NCBI RefSeq assembly: GCF_002002865.1
Contig: NZ_CP019508.1
Coordinates: forward strand, 3,328,501 to 3,392,500
DNA length: 64,000 nucleotides
Direction: 5' to 3'
Source of the DNA: Brevundimonas sp. LM2
GTDB lineage: Bacteria; Pseudomonadota; Alphaproteobacteria; Caulobacterales; Caulobacteraceae
Below the pieces are notes generated by a model that was not told where the DNA came from, ran no database searches, and saw only the letters and a program-made list of their open reading frames with translations. The translations under genes and the position numbers were made by a program. Below are positions 33,903 to 42,561 of this stretch, piece by piece (the first letter of the stretch is position 1; every line of letters begins with the position of its first letter).

Positions 33903-34933
33903 CGCCCGGTGACCGACACACGCTGGCCATCGGCGACGAACCCGGCCCCGGCGGTGATTACCCGGACGTCGGGCGCGAGACCGGCGAGCCGCAGGCCGTC
34001 GCCGTCGATCGCCACGATGCGGACCCGGACCCTGCGGGCGGTGGAGTCTGTCGGATCGACGATATAGACGTGGCCGAAGCCGTCGCGCGCATCGAGAAGC
34101 ACCTCCGCCGGAAAGACCGCCCCTGTCTGTTCGGCTAGGGCCGCATTCTGGAACGTGGCGGACGCAACGGTGCCGCTGGCGATGGTGTCCGCCCCGTCGA
34201 GCGTGAGCTCGACCTGCACAGTCCCCGTCCGCGCGTCGCTGGCCTGACCCAGACGGCGCACGATGGCCGTAAAGGGCACGGGATACCCCCGGACCGATAC
34301 AGAGCCGCGATCGCCACGCTGCAGGTCGGCAGCGACCGCCGACGGAACGGCGACCCGGGCCAGCCTCGCGCTGGAGAGATCCGCAACCGTCAAGAGGGTC
34401 GCGCCGGCCGCAACCGTCTCGCCCACCTCGACCCCATCGCTCAGGACCACGCCATTGAAAGGCATCACGACCGAAGCCGACGCTTCGTCATAGCGGGACC
34501 GGGCCAGTACCGCTCGGGCGGCGTCGAGTGCGCTTCGCGTGTCGTCGCGAACGGCGGTCGAAACCGCCCCGGCCGGAAGCAGTCTTTCATTGCGGGCGTC
34601 GTCGCGTGCCAGTCGATCCACTTCGGCCTGGGCCTCGCGCCGGGCCGTGCGCGCAGGGGTGGCGTCAAGGCGAACCACCAGCGTTCCCGCCGGTATCCGA
34701 TCACCGATTCTCAAGGGCGCGGCCAGAACGCTGCCGCCTACCCGCGCACTGAGGTCGGCTTCGCGGTCCCGACCGATGACGGCCGGATAGGCCTGCGAAA
34801 GGCCTCGAGAGTCCTCCACAGCCGTGACCGCTTCAACCGGCAGGACCGCCGGTGACGTCGGTTCCGTGGCAGAACGACCGCATCCCGTCAGAAGCAGCAG
34901 CAGGCCCAGCCCCGTGATCTCGTTTCGCCCCAC
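33899..34933 (-). CDS. RND efflux periplasmic adaptor (membrane fusion protein)
   Basis: 344 aa lipoprotein: a hydrophobic signal (ITGLGLLLLLTGC) with lipobox Cys at residue 18. A lipoyl/barrel-sandwich half (LSARVGGSVLAAPLRIGDRI PAGTLV), a short alpha-hairpin (about 95-150), the second lipoyl half (MPFNGVVLSDGVEVGETV) and beta-barrel and membrane-proximal domains follow, as in AcrA/MexA-like adaptors. It connects the pump at 30846 to an outer-membrane channel. Its start is only 10 bp from the first of two tetO-like palindromes, so repression there would block both pump genes. Confidence 0.92.
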   Translation of the reverse strand: MGRNEITGLGLLLLLTGCGRSATEPTSPAVLPVEAVTAVEDSRGLSQAYPAVIGRDREADLSARVGGSVLAAPLRIGDRIPAGTLVVRLDATPARTARREAQAEVDRLARDDARNERLLPAGAVSTAVRDDTRSALDAARAVLARSRYDEASASVVMPFNGVVLSDGVEVGETVAAGATLLTVADLSSARLARVAVPSAVAADLQRGDRGSVSVRGYPVPFTAIVRRLGQASDARTGTVQVELTLDGADTIASGTVASATFQNAALAEQTGAVFPAEVLLDARDGFGHVYIVDPTDSTARRVRVRIVAIDGDGLRLAGLAPDVRVITAGAGFVADGQRVSVTGR

Positions 34934-34943
34934 GCGACATCAT

Positions 34944-34972
34944 CCTATCGTTGATAGGCTATCAGTGATAGG
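34944..34972. promoter_or_regulatory. two abutting tetO-like palindromes
   Basis: CCTATCGTTGATAGG (34944-34958) and GCTATCAGTGATAGG (34958-34972) share one base. The second contains CTATCAGTGATAG, the core of Tn10 tetO2 as I recall it; the first differs from the tetO1 core by one base. They sit in the 73-bp gap between the adaptor gene and the divergent tetR-family gene and overlap the expected promoter of the pump operon. Confidence 0.85.
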
Positions 34973-34989
34973 TTGACATCGGCTGTCAA
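34973..34989. promoter_or_regulatory. back-to-back -35-like elements
   Basis: TTGACA at 34973-34978 and its reverse complement TGTCAA at 34984-34989 form a palindrome with a 5-bp centre. Each arm is a consensus -35 hexamer, one per direction. The minus-strand element would place its -10 within the tetO-like site (about 34961-34966). The -10 hexamers are poor, so exact start sites are uncertain. Confidence 0.5.
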
Positions 34990-35006
34990 GTCCTTTGAGG
35001 AGAGGC

Positions 35007-35675
35007 ATGGCGAAAATGCCCAGGGAAGCGGTCGGTCATCGCCGCGAACAGATTCTGGACGAAGCCCAGAAGCTGTTCGTCAGCCACGGGCTCCAGAATG
35101 TGACGACGCGCCATATCGCCCGGGCCGTCGGCATCAGCCAGCCGTCGCTCTATGCCCATTTTCCGACCCGCGACGCCATCGCCGTCGAACTGTGCTGCCG
35201 CGCCTTCGACCAGCTTCACGATCGGCTGACCCTGGCGTCTGATGCGCAGGGAACGCCGTCCGAGCGTCTGCATGCCCTCGGGCTCCAGTACATCCGGTTC
35301 GGGCTGGAGCAGGAGGCGGCCTATCGCGTCGCCTTCATGCTCGACATGTCGGCTGAGCCGACGGTTGAAAAAGGCCTTGTCCTTGCGGCCGGCCTGCGCG
35401 CGTTCGGGATGCTGAGGGCGCTTTTCCTGTCGACCTACACTGACGAACTTGAGGCCGAAGGGCGCGCCCAATCTGCGTGGGCCAGTCTGCACGGCCTGGT
35501 CGCATTGCTGATCGCCCGCCACGAGTTTCCCTGGGTTGAAACGCACGGCCTGATCGAAATTCACCTTCATGGCGTCTGCTCAGCAGCCTTCTTGCCGACC
35601 GAGGGGCACCGCAACGCGCAAGACGCGGCGCCCTCGATGGGATTCGTAAATGACCAGAACTCTGGCTTACGCTGA
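35007..35675 (+). CDS. TetR-family repressor with Tn10-TetR-like recognition helix
   Basis: 222 aa from the ATG at 35007 (GAGGAGAGG just upstream). HTH: residues 33-35 TTR, then IARAVGISQPSLYAHF (Gln45, Pro46, Ser47, Tyr49, His51). Tn10 TetR has TTR and QPTLYWH at the same spacing, and these are its DNA-contact residues, so only Thr to Ser at one contact differs. The ligand domain is not TetR(B)-like. It is transcribed away from an RND pump operon across two tetO-like sites, so it should repress the pump and itself. A role in sensing a pump substrate is inferred. Confidence 0.9.
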   Translation: MAKMPREAVGHRREQILDEAQKLFVSHGLQNVTTRHIARAVGISQPSLYAHFPTRDAIAVELCCRAFDQLHDRLTLASDAQGTPSERLHALGLQYIRFGLEQEAAYRVAFMLDMSAEPTVEKGLVLAAGLRAFGMLRALFLSTYTDELEAEGRAQSAWASLHGLVALLIARHEFPWVETHGLIEIHLHGVCSAAFLPTEGHRNAQDAAPSMGFVNDQNSGLR

Positions 35676-35884
35676 CGTTTGGCGGGTTCTGGAAGCGACA
35701 TCCGGCGGCCCCGCGCGCGAAGGCCGAGCATCCCTAGTGGGCTCCGCTCCTTAAGCGATGGCTCGGCCGTGCCCATTCAGCTCGTGCAAGGCTCCGTCGC
35801 CTTGGTACCGTCCGGTACTGCAAAGGGTCTAAGCGCTGGTTTCGGCGACGATAACGCAACCAGCTGACGGGCTTGTCGATAGGT
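35676..35884. other. gap with antiporter debris boundary
   Basis: No intact gene. It separates the tetR-family stop from the recognisable end of the antiporter pseudogene. Nothing else was seen. Confidence 0.4.
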
Positions 35885-36124
35885 CGAGATCATCACCGCC
35901 CACCAGGCGATCCCGTTCAGGGCACCGATCACCCTGAGGATTGAAGGCGAAGCTGCAATAGGCGGGAAAAACCGCGCCCAGAATGCTGGGTCCCAGCATG
36001 ATGCCGCAGATGATCTGCACCGCCACCAGCGGCGCGTAGTAGTCGGTGCGCAGACCGCGCCACAGCAGATCGGCATGCTGAAGATCAGCAGCAGGGCGAT
36101 CAGGAAAACCTAGGACGTGGTCAT
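35885..36124 (-). pseudogene. cation/proton antiporter (CPA2/Kef-like) remnant
   Basis: Only the N-terminal region survives, in pieces. From an ATG that overlaps the esterase stop (ATGA), the frame reads MTTS then a TAG stop, then VFLIALLLIFSMP; a one-base loss shifts to LLWRGLRTDYYAPLVAVQII CGIMLGPSILGAVFP; one extra G then shifts to VIGALNGIAWWAVMI, after which similarity ends. These segments read in order like the first helices of CPA2 monovalent cation antiporters. One stop, two frameshifts and loss of the remaining several hundred residues mean it cannot work. It was probably co-translated with the esterase gene. Confidence 0.75.
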
Positions 36125-37467
36125 GGCGTGCATGGTTGGCCCCCTGTCGGCATCCGGTCCCGGGCCCCGGCAGCGGTCCACCAGTCCAGGAAGACCGGCC
36201 AGTTCGGCCCGCCGGTATGGCCGTCCTCGTGCTGCCGAAAGGCAAGATCGCCGTCAACCAGCGTGCCGAGCGGCGGAAAGCGCGGGCTCTGGAGTGGGCG
36301 CGCGCCCAGCAGGGCATAGGCCGGCGACGCGGCGGCGGCGGCCAGGAACATACCGCGCGGATCGGTCCAGGCGTCGGCTTGGGGATTGCCCACGCTGATG
36401 AAGACGGGCCGCGGCGCGCACAGGGCGATCAGCTGGTGAGCGTCCACCGGCAGGTCGCAGGCCGTCAGCGGGCCCGCGTATTTTAGATAGGCCCCGGCCA
36501 TCCAGTGATACTCGCCGCTGGAGGCGATGTTCTCGACCCGCTCGCCGAAGTCGCGCCGCATAAGCTTGGCCCCGCCTTGGCCGGACGAGGCGACGAAGGC
36601 GGCCGCGAACCGGGTGTCGAACGCCATGGCGACAAGCGCCGCCTTGCCGTACCGAGACAGGCCAAAAATCGACACGCGGCGGGCGTCGATCCCTGGCATG
36701 GTCTCGAGCGCATCCAGCACCCGGCCCGCCCCCCAGGCCCACGCCCGCAACGCCCCCCAATCGGTCAGGGCCCGTGGGCGACCGCCTCCGGCCAGCCCGA
36801 TCGCGCCGCTCGCCAGCCCGGCACCGTCATCAGCCTGGACGGACACCGGGACGTATTCCACCACGGCCATTCCGCGCGCCAGCACCTGTTCCTTCCAGGT
36901 CGGGCGGGGCTCAGGGGGAAATCGGTCGGTCAGGGCTCGGGGAAAGGTCAGCCCAAGCACGGCCGGCACCGGACCGGTCACGCACGGTGGAAGGCTGACG
37001 GTGGCCTCAATCGATAGACCTCCCGTCGCGTCCTCCCCGCGCAGCCCTCGAACCTCGCGCGCGCCGTCCTGCGCCGGCGCCGGGGTCGAATTCCACCGGA
37101 TCCCGGGAGCCGAGACCGGTACCCGACCATAGATTTCGTTCTCGAACATCGCGAGGATCTCAGCCCGCCTCGCCGGCCAGGTCCCGCGCGTCACGTCGGT
37201 ACCATCCCTGGACGTAAGCAGGGCCGGCAGTCCGACACACCGATCCGCCCGCGCCTCGTCATAGTTGACCGCGTTGGATGCGTGCGGATTCTGCCCGTCC
37301 GCGCCCGGTCGCAACCGCGCGATGCCGAGAAGATCCAGCAACCGCCGATGGTCTTCCTCGGCGGTCAGGGTTTGGACCGGAGCAGATCCGGTGCCGTGCG
37401 CCGTGGACAGCCCCATCAGCCCCAGCGAGACAGCGCCCAGACCGACGGAGCGACGTGTGGTGTGCAT
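36121..37467 (-). CDS. CE15-like glucuronoyl esterase
   Basis: 448 aa from the ATG at 37467. The N-terminus has paired arginines and a hydrophobic stretch (Sec or Tat signal). After an RRAEILAMFENEIYGRVP segment typical of the family comes an alpha/beta-hydrolase core with GLSRYGKAAL; Ser271 matches the nucleophile of the CE15 GxSRxGK motif. GEYHWMAGAYLKY, and QHEDGHTGG with catalytic-position His417 follow. CE15 enzymes cleave the ester between glucuronic acid on xylan and lignin alcohols. The neighbours (xylR-like operator, TonB receptor, sugar-acid dehydratase remnant) fit a glucuronoxylan role. Confidence 0.87.
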   Translation of the reverse strand: MHTTRRSVGLGAVSLGLMGLSTAHGTGSAPVQTLTAEEDHRRLLDLLGIARLRPGADGQNPHASNAVNYDEARADRCVGLPALLTSRDGTDVTRGTWPARRAEILAMFENEIYGRVPVSAPGIRWNSTPAPAQDGAREVRGLRGEDATGGLSIEATVSLPPCVTGPVPAVLGLTFPRALTDRFPPEPRPTWKEQVLARGMAVVEYVPVSVQADDGAGLASGAIGLAGGGRPRALTDWGALRAWAWGAGRVLDALETMPGIDARRVSIFGLSRYGKAALVAMAFDTRFAAAFVASSGQGGAKLMRRDFGERVENIASSGEYHWMAGAYLKYAGPLTACDLPVDAHQLIALCAPRPVFISVGNPQADAWTDPRGMFLAAAAASPAYALLGARPLQSPRFPPLGTLVDGDLAFRQHEDGHTGGPNWPVFLDWWTAAGARDRMPTGGQPCTP

Positions 37468-37605
37468 GATCACCTCTGCAGATACTCAGACAAATACCCG
37501 ATCGGCCAACGCGATCAAGCGAGACGTCGAGGACCAATCGATTGTCCCCACGTGCGTCATGCGGCGCAGTGCTCTGCCACGAACATCATATGGATTAACA
37601 TATAG

Positions 37606-38015
37606 TCAGCCGAGTTGCGGATCGCTTCGGCCGCGTGGGCCAGGCGAATAGTCGTGAATGTCGGTCGCGGCACCCGCGCGACGCATCAGCGAGTGATGAT
37701 GGACGCCAACCCTGTCGGTCGACTGGTTGTGCCCGCTGAAGGGATGAATATAGGAATGGCCCAGAAGGACCCTGTCGCGGAATTCGATGCCAAGGTTGAA
37801 GGTAGGCTGTGTGCGCGCCATGAAGGCGTCCTCGTCCAGGCCTATCGCTGCTTGCAGCTGCGAATATGCGTAATCGTCGCCGCGCCGACGCCCGCGGTTC
37901 CGATCTCGTCCGGCTCGACCACATCGATATGAAGGTCCAGCAATTTGAGAAGGCTGGAGGGGGCCCCGGCCGTCATCAAGCCGGCGGTTTCTCCGCCCTC
38001 GATGACGATTTCCGG
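37606..38015 (-). pseudogene. tryptophan-halogenase-like flavoprotein remnant
   Basis: Two frames together read like the N-terminus of the FAD-dependent tryptophan halogenase family: EIVIEGGETAGLMTAGAPSS, then DLHIDVVEPDEIGTAGVGAA TIT in one frame; after a frameshift near 37850, IGLDEDAFMARTQPTFNLGI EF and GHSYIHPFSGHNQS in another. The FAD-binding GxGxxG has Gly to Glu (GGETAG). Only about 130 of some 500 residues remain. Intact members usually sit next to TonB receptors, SapC and cupin genes in Caulobacterales and Xanthomonadales, and here a TonB receptor and a cupin gene follow. Confidence 0.75.
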
Positions 38016-38192
38016 ACAGCGCTGGACTTCATGATTTCCCCCGACAAACGCGACCGACCACAGCTTCACTCTAGATGGTGAGGCCGAGCCGTTATTGCCG
38101 CACGGCGAAAGAAAATCAGTTGGTTACGCTCTCGGCGTGACCATCACTCGGACACTTGAATAATGCCGAATTTCGGGATAGGTATGAACTAA

Positions 38193-38206
38193 TGATAGCG
38201 CTACCA
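38193..38206. promoter_or_regulatory. LacI/XylR-like operator
   Basis: TGATAGCGCTACCA, a palindrome around AGCGCT with one mismatch, 33 bp before the TonB-receptor start. It closely resembles the operator of the Caulobacter xylX promoter as I remember it (TGTTAGCGCTACCA), and the base after it also matches (AAG). Confidence 0.65.
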
Positions 38207-38239
38207 AGAAGGTGCGCGCGAATGCCTGGGGGGGCAAAC

Positions 38240-41200
38240 ATGCTACAACTCATCGCAACATCCACGCCTGAACGCCGTAATCGACCGGGCTTCGTGCGTT
38301 ATGGCGTATCGGCGATCGCCGTTGCTTCGGTTCTTGCGGCCGTGCCTGCGCTGGCGCAGACGGCACCCACGCCGGCACCGCAGGACGATGACGAGACCCA
38401 GGTCGAGGAGGTGGTCGTCACGGGTATCCGCGGCAGCCTCCAGAACTCCCAGACCATCAAGCGCAACGCTGAAGTGTTCGTCGACTCCATCAGCGCCCAG
38501 GACATCGGTGCCCTGCCCGACCGCTCGGTGAGCGAGGCGCTCCAGCGGGTTCCCGGCGTCGCCATCGACCGTTTTACCGCGGGCGTCGATCCTGACCACT
38601 TCGCGGTCGAAGGGTCCGGCGTCGTGGTGCGCGGGCTGACCTTCGTCCGCTCGGAATTCAACGGACGCGACGCCTTCACCGCCAACAACGGCCGGGCCCT
38701 GGGCTTTGCCGACGTGCCGTCCGAGCTGCTGGCCGGGGTGGACGTGTTCAAGAACCAGTCGGCCGATCTGATCGAGGGCGGTATCGCCGGCACGGTCAAT
38801 CTGCGCACGCGCGTTCCCTTCGACCAGTCAAGGGATGTGCTGTCGGCATCGGCCGAATACAGCTATGGCGATCTCGCCGAGGAGCTGACCCCGACCTATT
38901 CGATCCTGGGCAGCAAGCGCTGGGACACCGAGTATGGCGAGTTCGGCCTGCTGGCCAACTTCGTCGATTCGCAGCTGAAGTCGCGGAGCGACGGCCAGCA
39001 GATCTCCAACTTCTCCCTGCGCACGAACCTGGGACCGACGCCCGTCTACTTTCCCCGAGGCGCATCGTTCCGTTCGACAGACTTTGATCGCACCCGTACC
39101 GGCTATGCTGCAGCCGGTCAGTGGCGCAGCCCTGACCACACGATGATCGCAACGGCCCAGTTCCTGCGCTCGGAGGCCACCCAGGATACCACCGAGCACG
39201 CGGTGGAGATCGCCACCGACAACGTTACCAGCAACGGCGATTCACGACCGGTCTTCGGCACAACCTTCGAATTCGGCGACGACGGCGTCTTCACCAATGG
39301 CACCATCACTGGGCCGACGGGCTGGCGCGACGATCAGCAGGGCGGTCGTGACAACCGGACCCCGTCCTTCGGTCTGCAAAGCAACAACCAGCGTCGCGAC
39401 GCGCGATCCGAGAACATTACCACCGATTACGGGTTTAACTTCAAATGGACCCCGACCGATCGCCTGAAGTTCAACTTCGACATTCAGCGGGTCGAGTCGA
39501 CCGTTCAGGTCCTGGACGCCACCCTCTGGGCCTCCACCTATCAGAACGCGTCCATCCAGCTGCGCGGCGACGACGCCCCGATCGTCACCTTCCTGCCGCC
39601 GTCGGAAAACGGCACGGTGACCCAGTGCCCGGCCACGCCGCCGACGCCAGACACCGACTGCCCGCGCTACTTCAACGCGCCGAACGACAACTTCAGCAAT
39701 CCATTCAACAGCTTCGTTCGCAACAACATGGACCACGCCGAGGACAGCGAGGGCGAGCTGACGGCGGTGCGGCTGGACGGGGAATATACCTTCGATGAGG
39801 ACAGCTGGCTGGACTCCGTCCGCTTCGGCTATCGCCGCGCGGAACGGGAGCAGACGACGCGCTTCTCGGCCTATAACTGGGGCGTGATCAGCGAGCAGTG
39901 GGGCGGCGGCGGGCCGGTCTGGCTCAGCGATTCCGCCGACGGCGTTCCCGAGCCGGGTCCCGGTCTGCCCGGCACGGCCGGTCAGGTCGTGGGCTCGCAG
40001 TTCGAGACTTTTGCCTTTGACAACTTCTATCGCGGACAGATCCCGGTCCCGACCGGGAATCAGCCCCGGCTGTTCTACAACCAGAACATCATCGACAACT
40101 ATGATGCATACTCCCAGTTTGGCCTATTGGTGGGCGATGAATGGCGCGCTCGTTTGGGCACCAATGGCTGCCCGCAGAACTGGGTTCCCCTCGCGCAGCG
40201 CTGCGATGTGGTTCCTGGAAGTCTCTACCGGCTGAACGAAATAAATCCGATCCAGGAACAGAATGACGCCTTCTACGGCATGCTGCGCTATGCCGGTGAG
40301 CTGTCGAGTGGTGTGCGCCTAAGCGGCAACGTCGGCGTGCGCTACACCACGACCGATCGTCAGGCTCAAGGTTATCTTGCTTTTCCCCGTGCGACCTTCA
40401 GCTCGGAGGCCGAATGTGCCGCGACGCCTCCCGGTCAGACCGCGACGCCCTTCTGCCGTCTGGTCTCGCCTGTCGACCGTGCTGCGGCCCGGGCCTTCGC
40501 CAACGGCGCGATCACCGAGGATACGGCCGAGTTCACCTATGACTATCTGCTGCCGAGCTTCAACCTGAGGGCCGAGCTGGACGGCGGCAAGGTCTTCCGC
40601 TTCGGATATTCCCGCGCCATCACGCCGCCGGACATCGGGCTGACCCGCAACTACTTCAACGTCAACCTGTCGGCGAACGAACTCGATATCGTCAACGGAC
40701 GTCCGACAGGACGCTTCGCAGTGGGCAATCCGCGCCTGAAGCCGATCATGGCCGACAGCTTCGACGCCTCGTTCGAATGGTACTACGGCAACCCCGGATC
40801 GTTCACCTTCTCGCTGTTCTACAAGACCCTCAGCGACGTGATCACCAACGGGACCGAACGGCAGACGTTCACCAACAACGGGGCCACCTTCGACGCCGTG
40901 GTCACCACCCCGGTGAACTCGGAAAAGGACGCCACGGTCCAGGGCTTCGAGGTCGCCTGGCAGCATACGCTGGACGACCTGCTGCCGCCCTACCTGGCCG
41001 GGTTCGGGTTCAACGCCAACTACACCTATATCGACTCCGAGGGCGTGCCTCAAAGCACCCTTTCCAATACCGACCCGGACGTGGCCGCGGGACGTGTCGC
41101 CAACATCGACACCAGCCTGCTGCCACTTCAGAACCTGTCGGAGCACACGGCCAACCTGGCTGGCTTCTACGAGCATGGTCCGGTGGCGGTCCGTCTTGCC

Positions 41201-41464
41201 TATGCCTGGCGTTCCGAGTTCCTGATCACGCCGCGTGACGTCATCGTGCCGTTCGCGCCCATCATGAACGAGTCGACCGGTCAGCTCGACGCATCGGCGT
41301 TCTACTCGGTGACCGATCAGGTGAAAGTGGGCATGCAGGCGGTCAACCTGACCAACGAAGTCACACGGACGTCCCAGGTTCTGAACAATGACCTACTGAC
41401 CGTCGGACGGTCCTGGTTCATGAACGACCGGCGCTTCACCTTCATCGTTCGCGCCACTTTCTGA
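38240..41464 (+). CDS. TonB-dependent receptor (large, oligosaccharide-type)
   Basis: 1074 aa from the ATG at 38240, which follows a run of G (TGGGGGGG) at good spacing; an ATG at 38222 is possible. Signal peptide ends ALAQ. TonB-box/plug: EEVVVTGIRGSLQNSQTIKR, IGALPDRSVSEALQRVPGV, VVVRGLTFVRSEFNGRDAF, DLIEGGIAGTVNLRT. This wording is that of the carbohydrate-type receptors of Caulobacterales. The barrel includes a Cys pair region (CPATPPTPDTDCPRYF) and ends FIVRATF. An operator-like site precedes it and a strong terminator follows. It probably imports xylan-derived oligosaccharides. Confidence 0.9.
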   Translation: MLQLIATSTPERRNRPGFVRYGVSAIAVASVLAAVPALAQTAPTPAPQDDDETQVEEVVVTGIRGSLQNSQTIKRNAEVFVDSISAQDIGALPDRSVSEALQRVPGVAIDRFTAGVDPDHFAVEGSGVVVRGLTFVRSEFNGRDAFTANNGRALGFADVPSELLAGVDVFKNQSADLIEGGIAGTVNLRTRVPFDQSRDVLSASAEYSYGDLAEELTPTYSILGSKRWDTEYGEFGLLANFVDSQLKSRSDGQQISNFSLRTNLGPTPVYFPRGASFRSTDFDRTRTGYAAAGQWRSPDHTMIATAQFLRSEATQDTTEHAVEIATDNVTSNGDSRPVFGTTFEFGDDGVFTNGTITGPTGWRDDQQGGRDNRTPSFGLQSNNQRRDARSENITTDYGFNFKWTPTDRLKFNFDIQRVESTVQVLDATLWASTYQNASIQLRGDDAPIVTFLPPSENGTVTQCPATPPTPDTDCPRYFNAPNDNFSNPFNSFVRNNMDHAEDSEGELTAVRLDGEYTFDEDSWLDSVRFGYRRAEREQTTRFSAYNWGVISEQWGGGGPVWLSDSADGVPEPGPGLPGTAGQVVGSQFETFAFDNFYRGQIPVPTGNQPRLFYNQNIIDNYDAYSQFGLLVGDEWRARLGTNGCPQNWVPLAQRCDVVPGSLYRLNEINPIQEQNDAFYGMLRYAGELSSGVRLSGNVGVRYTTTDRQAQGYLAFPRATFSSEAECAATPPGQTATPFCRLVSPVDRAAARAFANGAITEDTAEFTYDYLLPSFNLRAELDGGKVFRFGYSRAITPPDIGLTRNYFNVNLSANELDIVNGRPTGRFAVGNPRLKPIMADSFDASFEWYYGNPGSFTFSLFYKTLSDVITNGTERQTFTNNGATFDAVVTTPVNSEKDATVQGFEVAWQHTLDDLLPPYLAGFGFNANYTYIDSEGVPQSTLSNTDPDVAAGRVANIDTSLLPLQNLSEHTANLAGFYEHGPVAVRLAYAWRSEFLITPRDVIVPFAPIMNESTGQLDASAFYSVTDQVKVGMQAVNLTNEVTRTSQVLNNDLLTVGRSWFMNDRRFTFIVRATF

Positions 41465-41484
41465 GATTTCCAACAACCTTGTTC

Positions 41485-41516
41485 AGCCCCGGCGGTTCTT
41501 ACCGTCGGGGCTTTTT
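41485..41516 (+). terminator. Rho-independent terminator after TonB receptor
   Basis: Twelve-bp stem AGCCCCGGCGGT / ACCGTCGGGGCT (one G-T pair), loop TCTT, followed by a T-rich tract (TTTTTCTTC). It begins 20 bp after the receptor stop and ends 15 bp before the next start codon. Confidence 0.9.
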
Positions 41517-41531
41517 CTTCTCCGGCGTGTC

Positions 41532-42561
41532 ATGTTCTCTTCCAGCGCTACCCCGCCGGCCCCGGCTGAGATTGCGGCCAGAGGGCCGACGGATCAGGAA
41601 ACCTTCGAGCAGGCCGTAGTGCCCACCTATCGACCTGTGGTCTTCAGGGGTCAGGTTTCACACTGGCCAGTGGTGCAGGCGGCACGCCAGAGCGACGACA
41701 GCCTGACGGCGATGCTGAAAGCAGGGGCCACCGACCGCCTCCTGGAGACCTTCGTCGGCCGGCCGAAAATCGCCGGTCGCTTCTTCTACAACGAGGCGGT
41801 CAACGGCACGAACTTCGACCGGCACCTCGCGCCTCGCCGCCACGCTGGACAGGCTGACGGCCCTGCGCGAGGACCCGCGCCCGCCCGCCCTCTATGTCGG
41901 GGCCGCCCCGGCGGTCGACTGCCTGCGCGATTTCGAGGCGACCCACGTCCTGGGGCTGGTCGATCCCCGCGTGCCGCCGCGGCTCTGGCTCGGCAACCGC
42001 ACCACGGTGTCCACCCACTACGACCTGTCCGACAACGTCGCCTGCGTCGCGGCCGGACGGCGGCGGTTCACGCTGTTTCCGCCGGACCAGCTGAAGAACC
42101 TCTACGTCGGCCCTCTCGACTTCACCCTGGCGGGTCAGCCCGTCAGCATGGTCTCCTTGCGCGACCCCGACTTCGCCCGCTTTCCCAGGTTCGCCGAAGC
42201 CATGACCCATGCGGTCACGGCCGAGCTCGAGCCCGGGGATGCGATCTACATCCCGCCGCTGTGGTGGCATCAGGTCGAGGCCCTGTCCCCCCTGAACCTT
42301 CTGGTGAACTACTGGTGGAACACGGCGGGCACGCCGCCCTCGCCCTTCGAGGCCCTGATCCACGCCGTGATGACCGTCCGTCATCTGCCCGGGCCTCAGC
42401 GCGACGCCTGGAAGACCATGTTCGATCACTATGTCTTCGATCCCGACGCGGACGCCGTGGCCCACATCCCGGTCGGCAGCCGCGGCGTGCTGGGGTCGAT
42501 GACGCCGACGCTCGCGCGGCGCATCCGCGATTTCCTGATGGCGGGCCTGCGCCGGTCCTAG
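41532..42561 (+). pseudogene. JmjC/cupin-8 family gene, single frameshift
   Basis: The first 96 residues (MFSSSATPPAP to NGTNFDR) are in one frame; from about 41821 the protein continues in the +1 frame (GTSRLAATLDRLTALREDPR and on) to the stop at 42561. Adding one G near 41818-41822 restores a protein of about 342 aa. The second part has the iron-binding HxD (STHYDLSDN) and distal His (IPPLWWHQVEAL) of cupin-8/JmjC hydroxylases. Such genes accompany tryptophan-halogenase-like genes and TonB receptors. Whether the missing base is a mutation or a sequencing error cannot be decided here. Confidence 0.85.
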
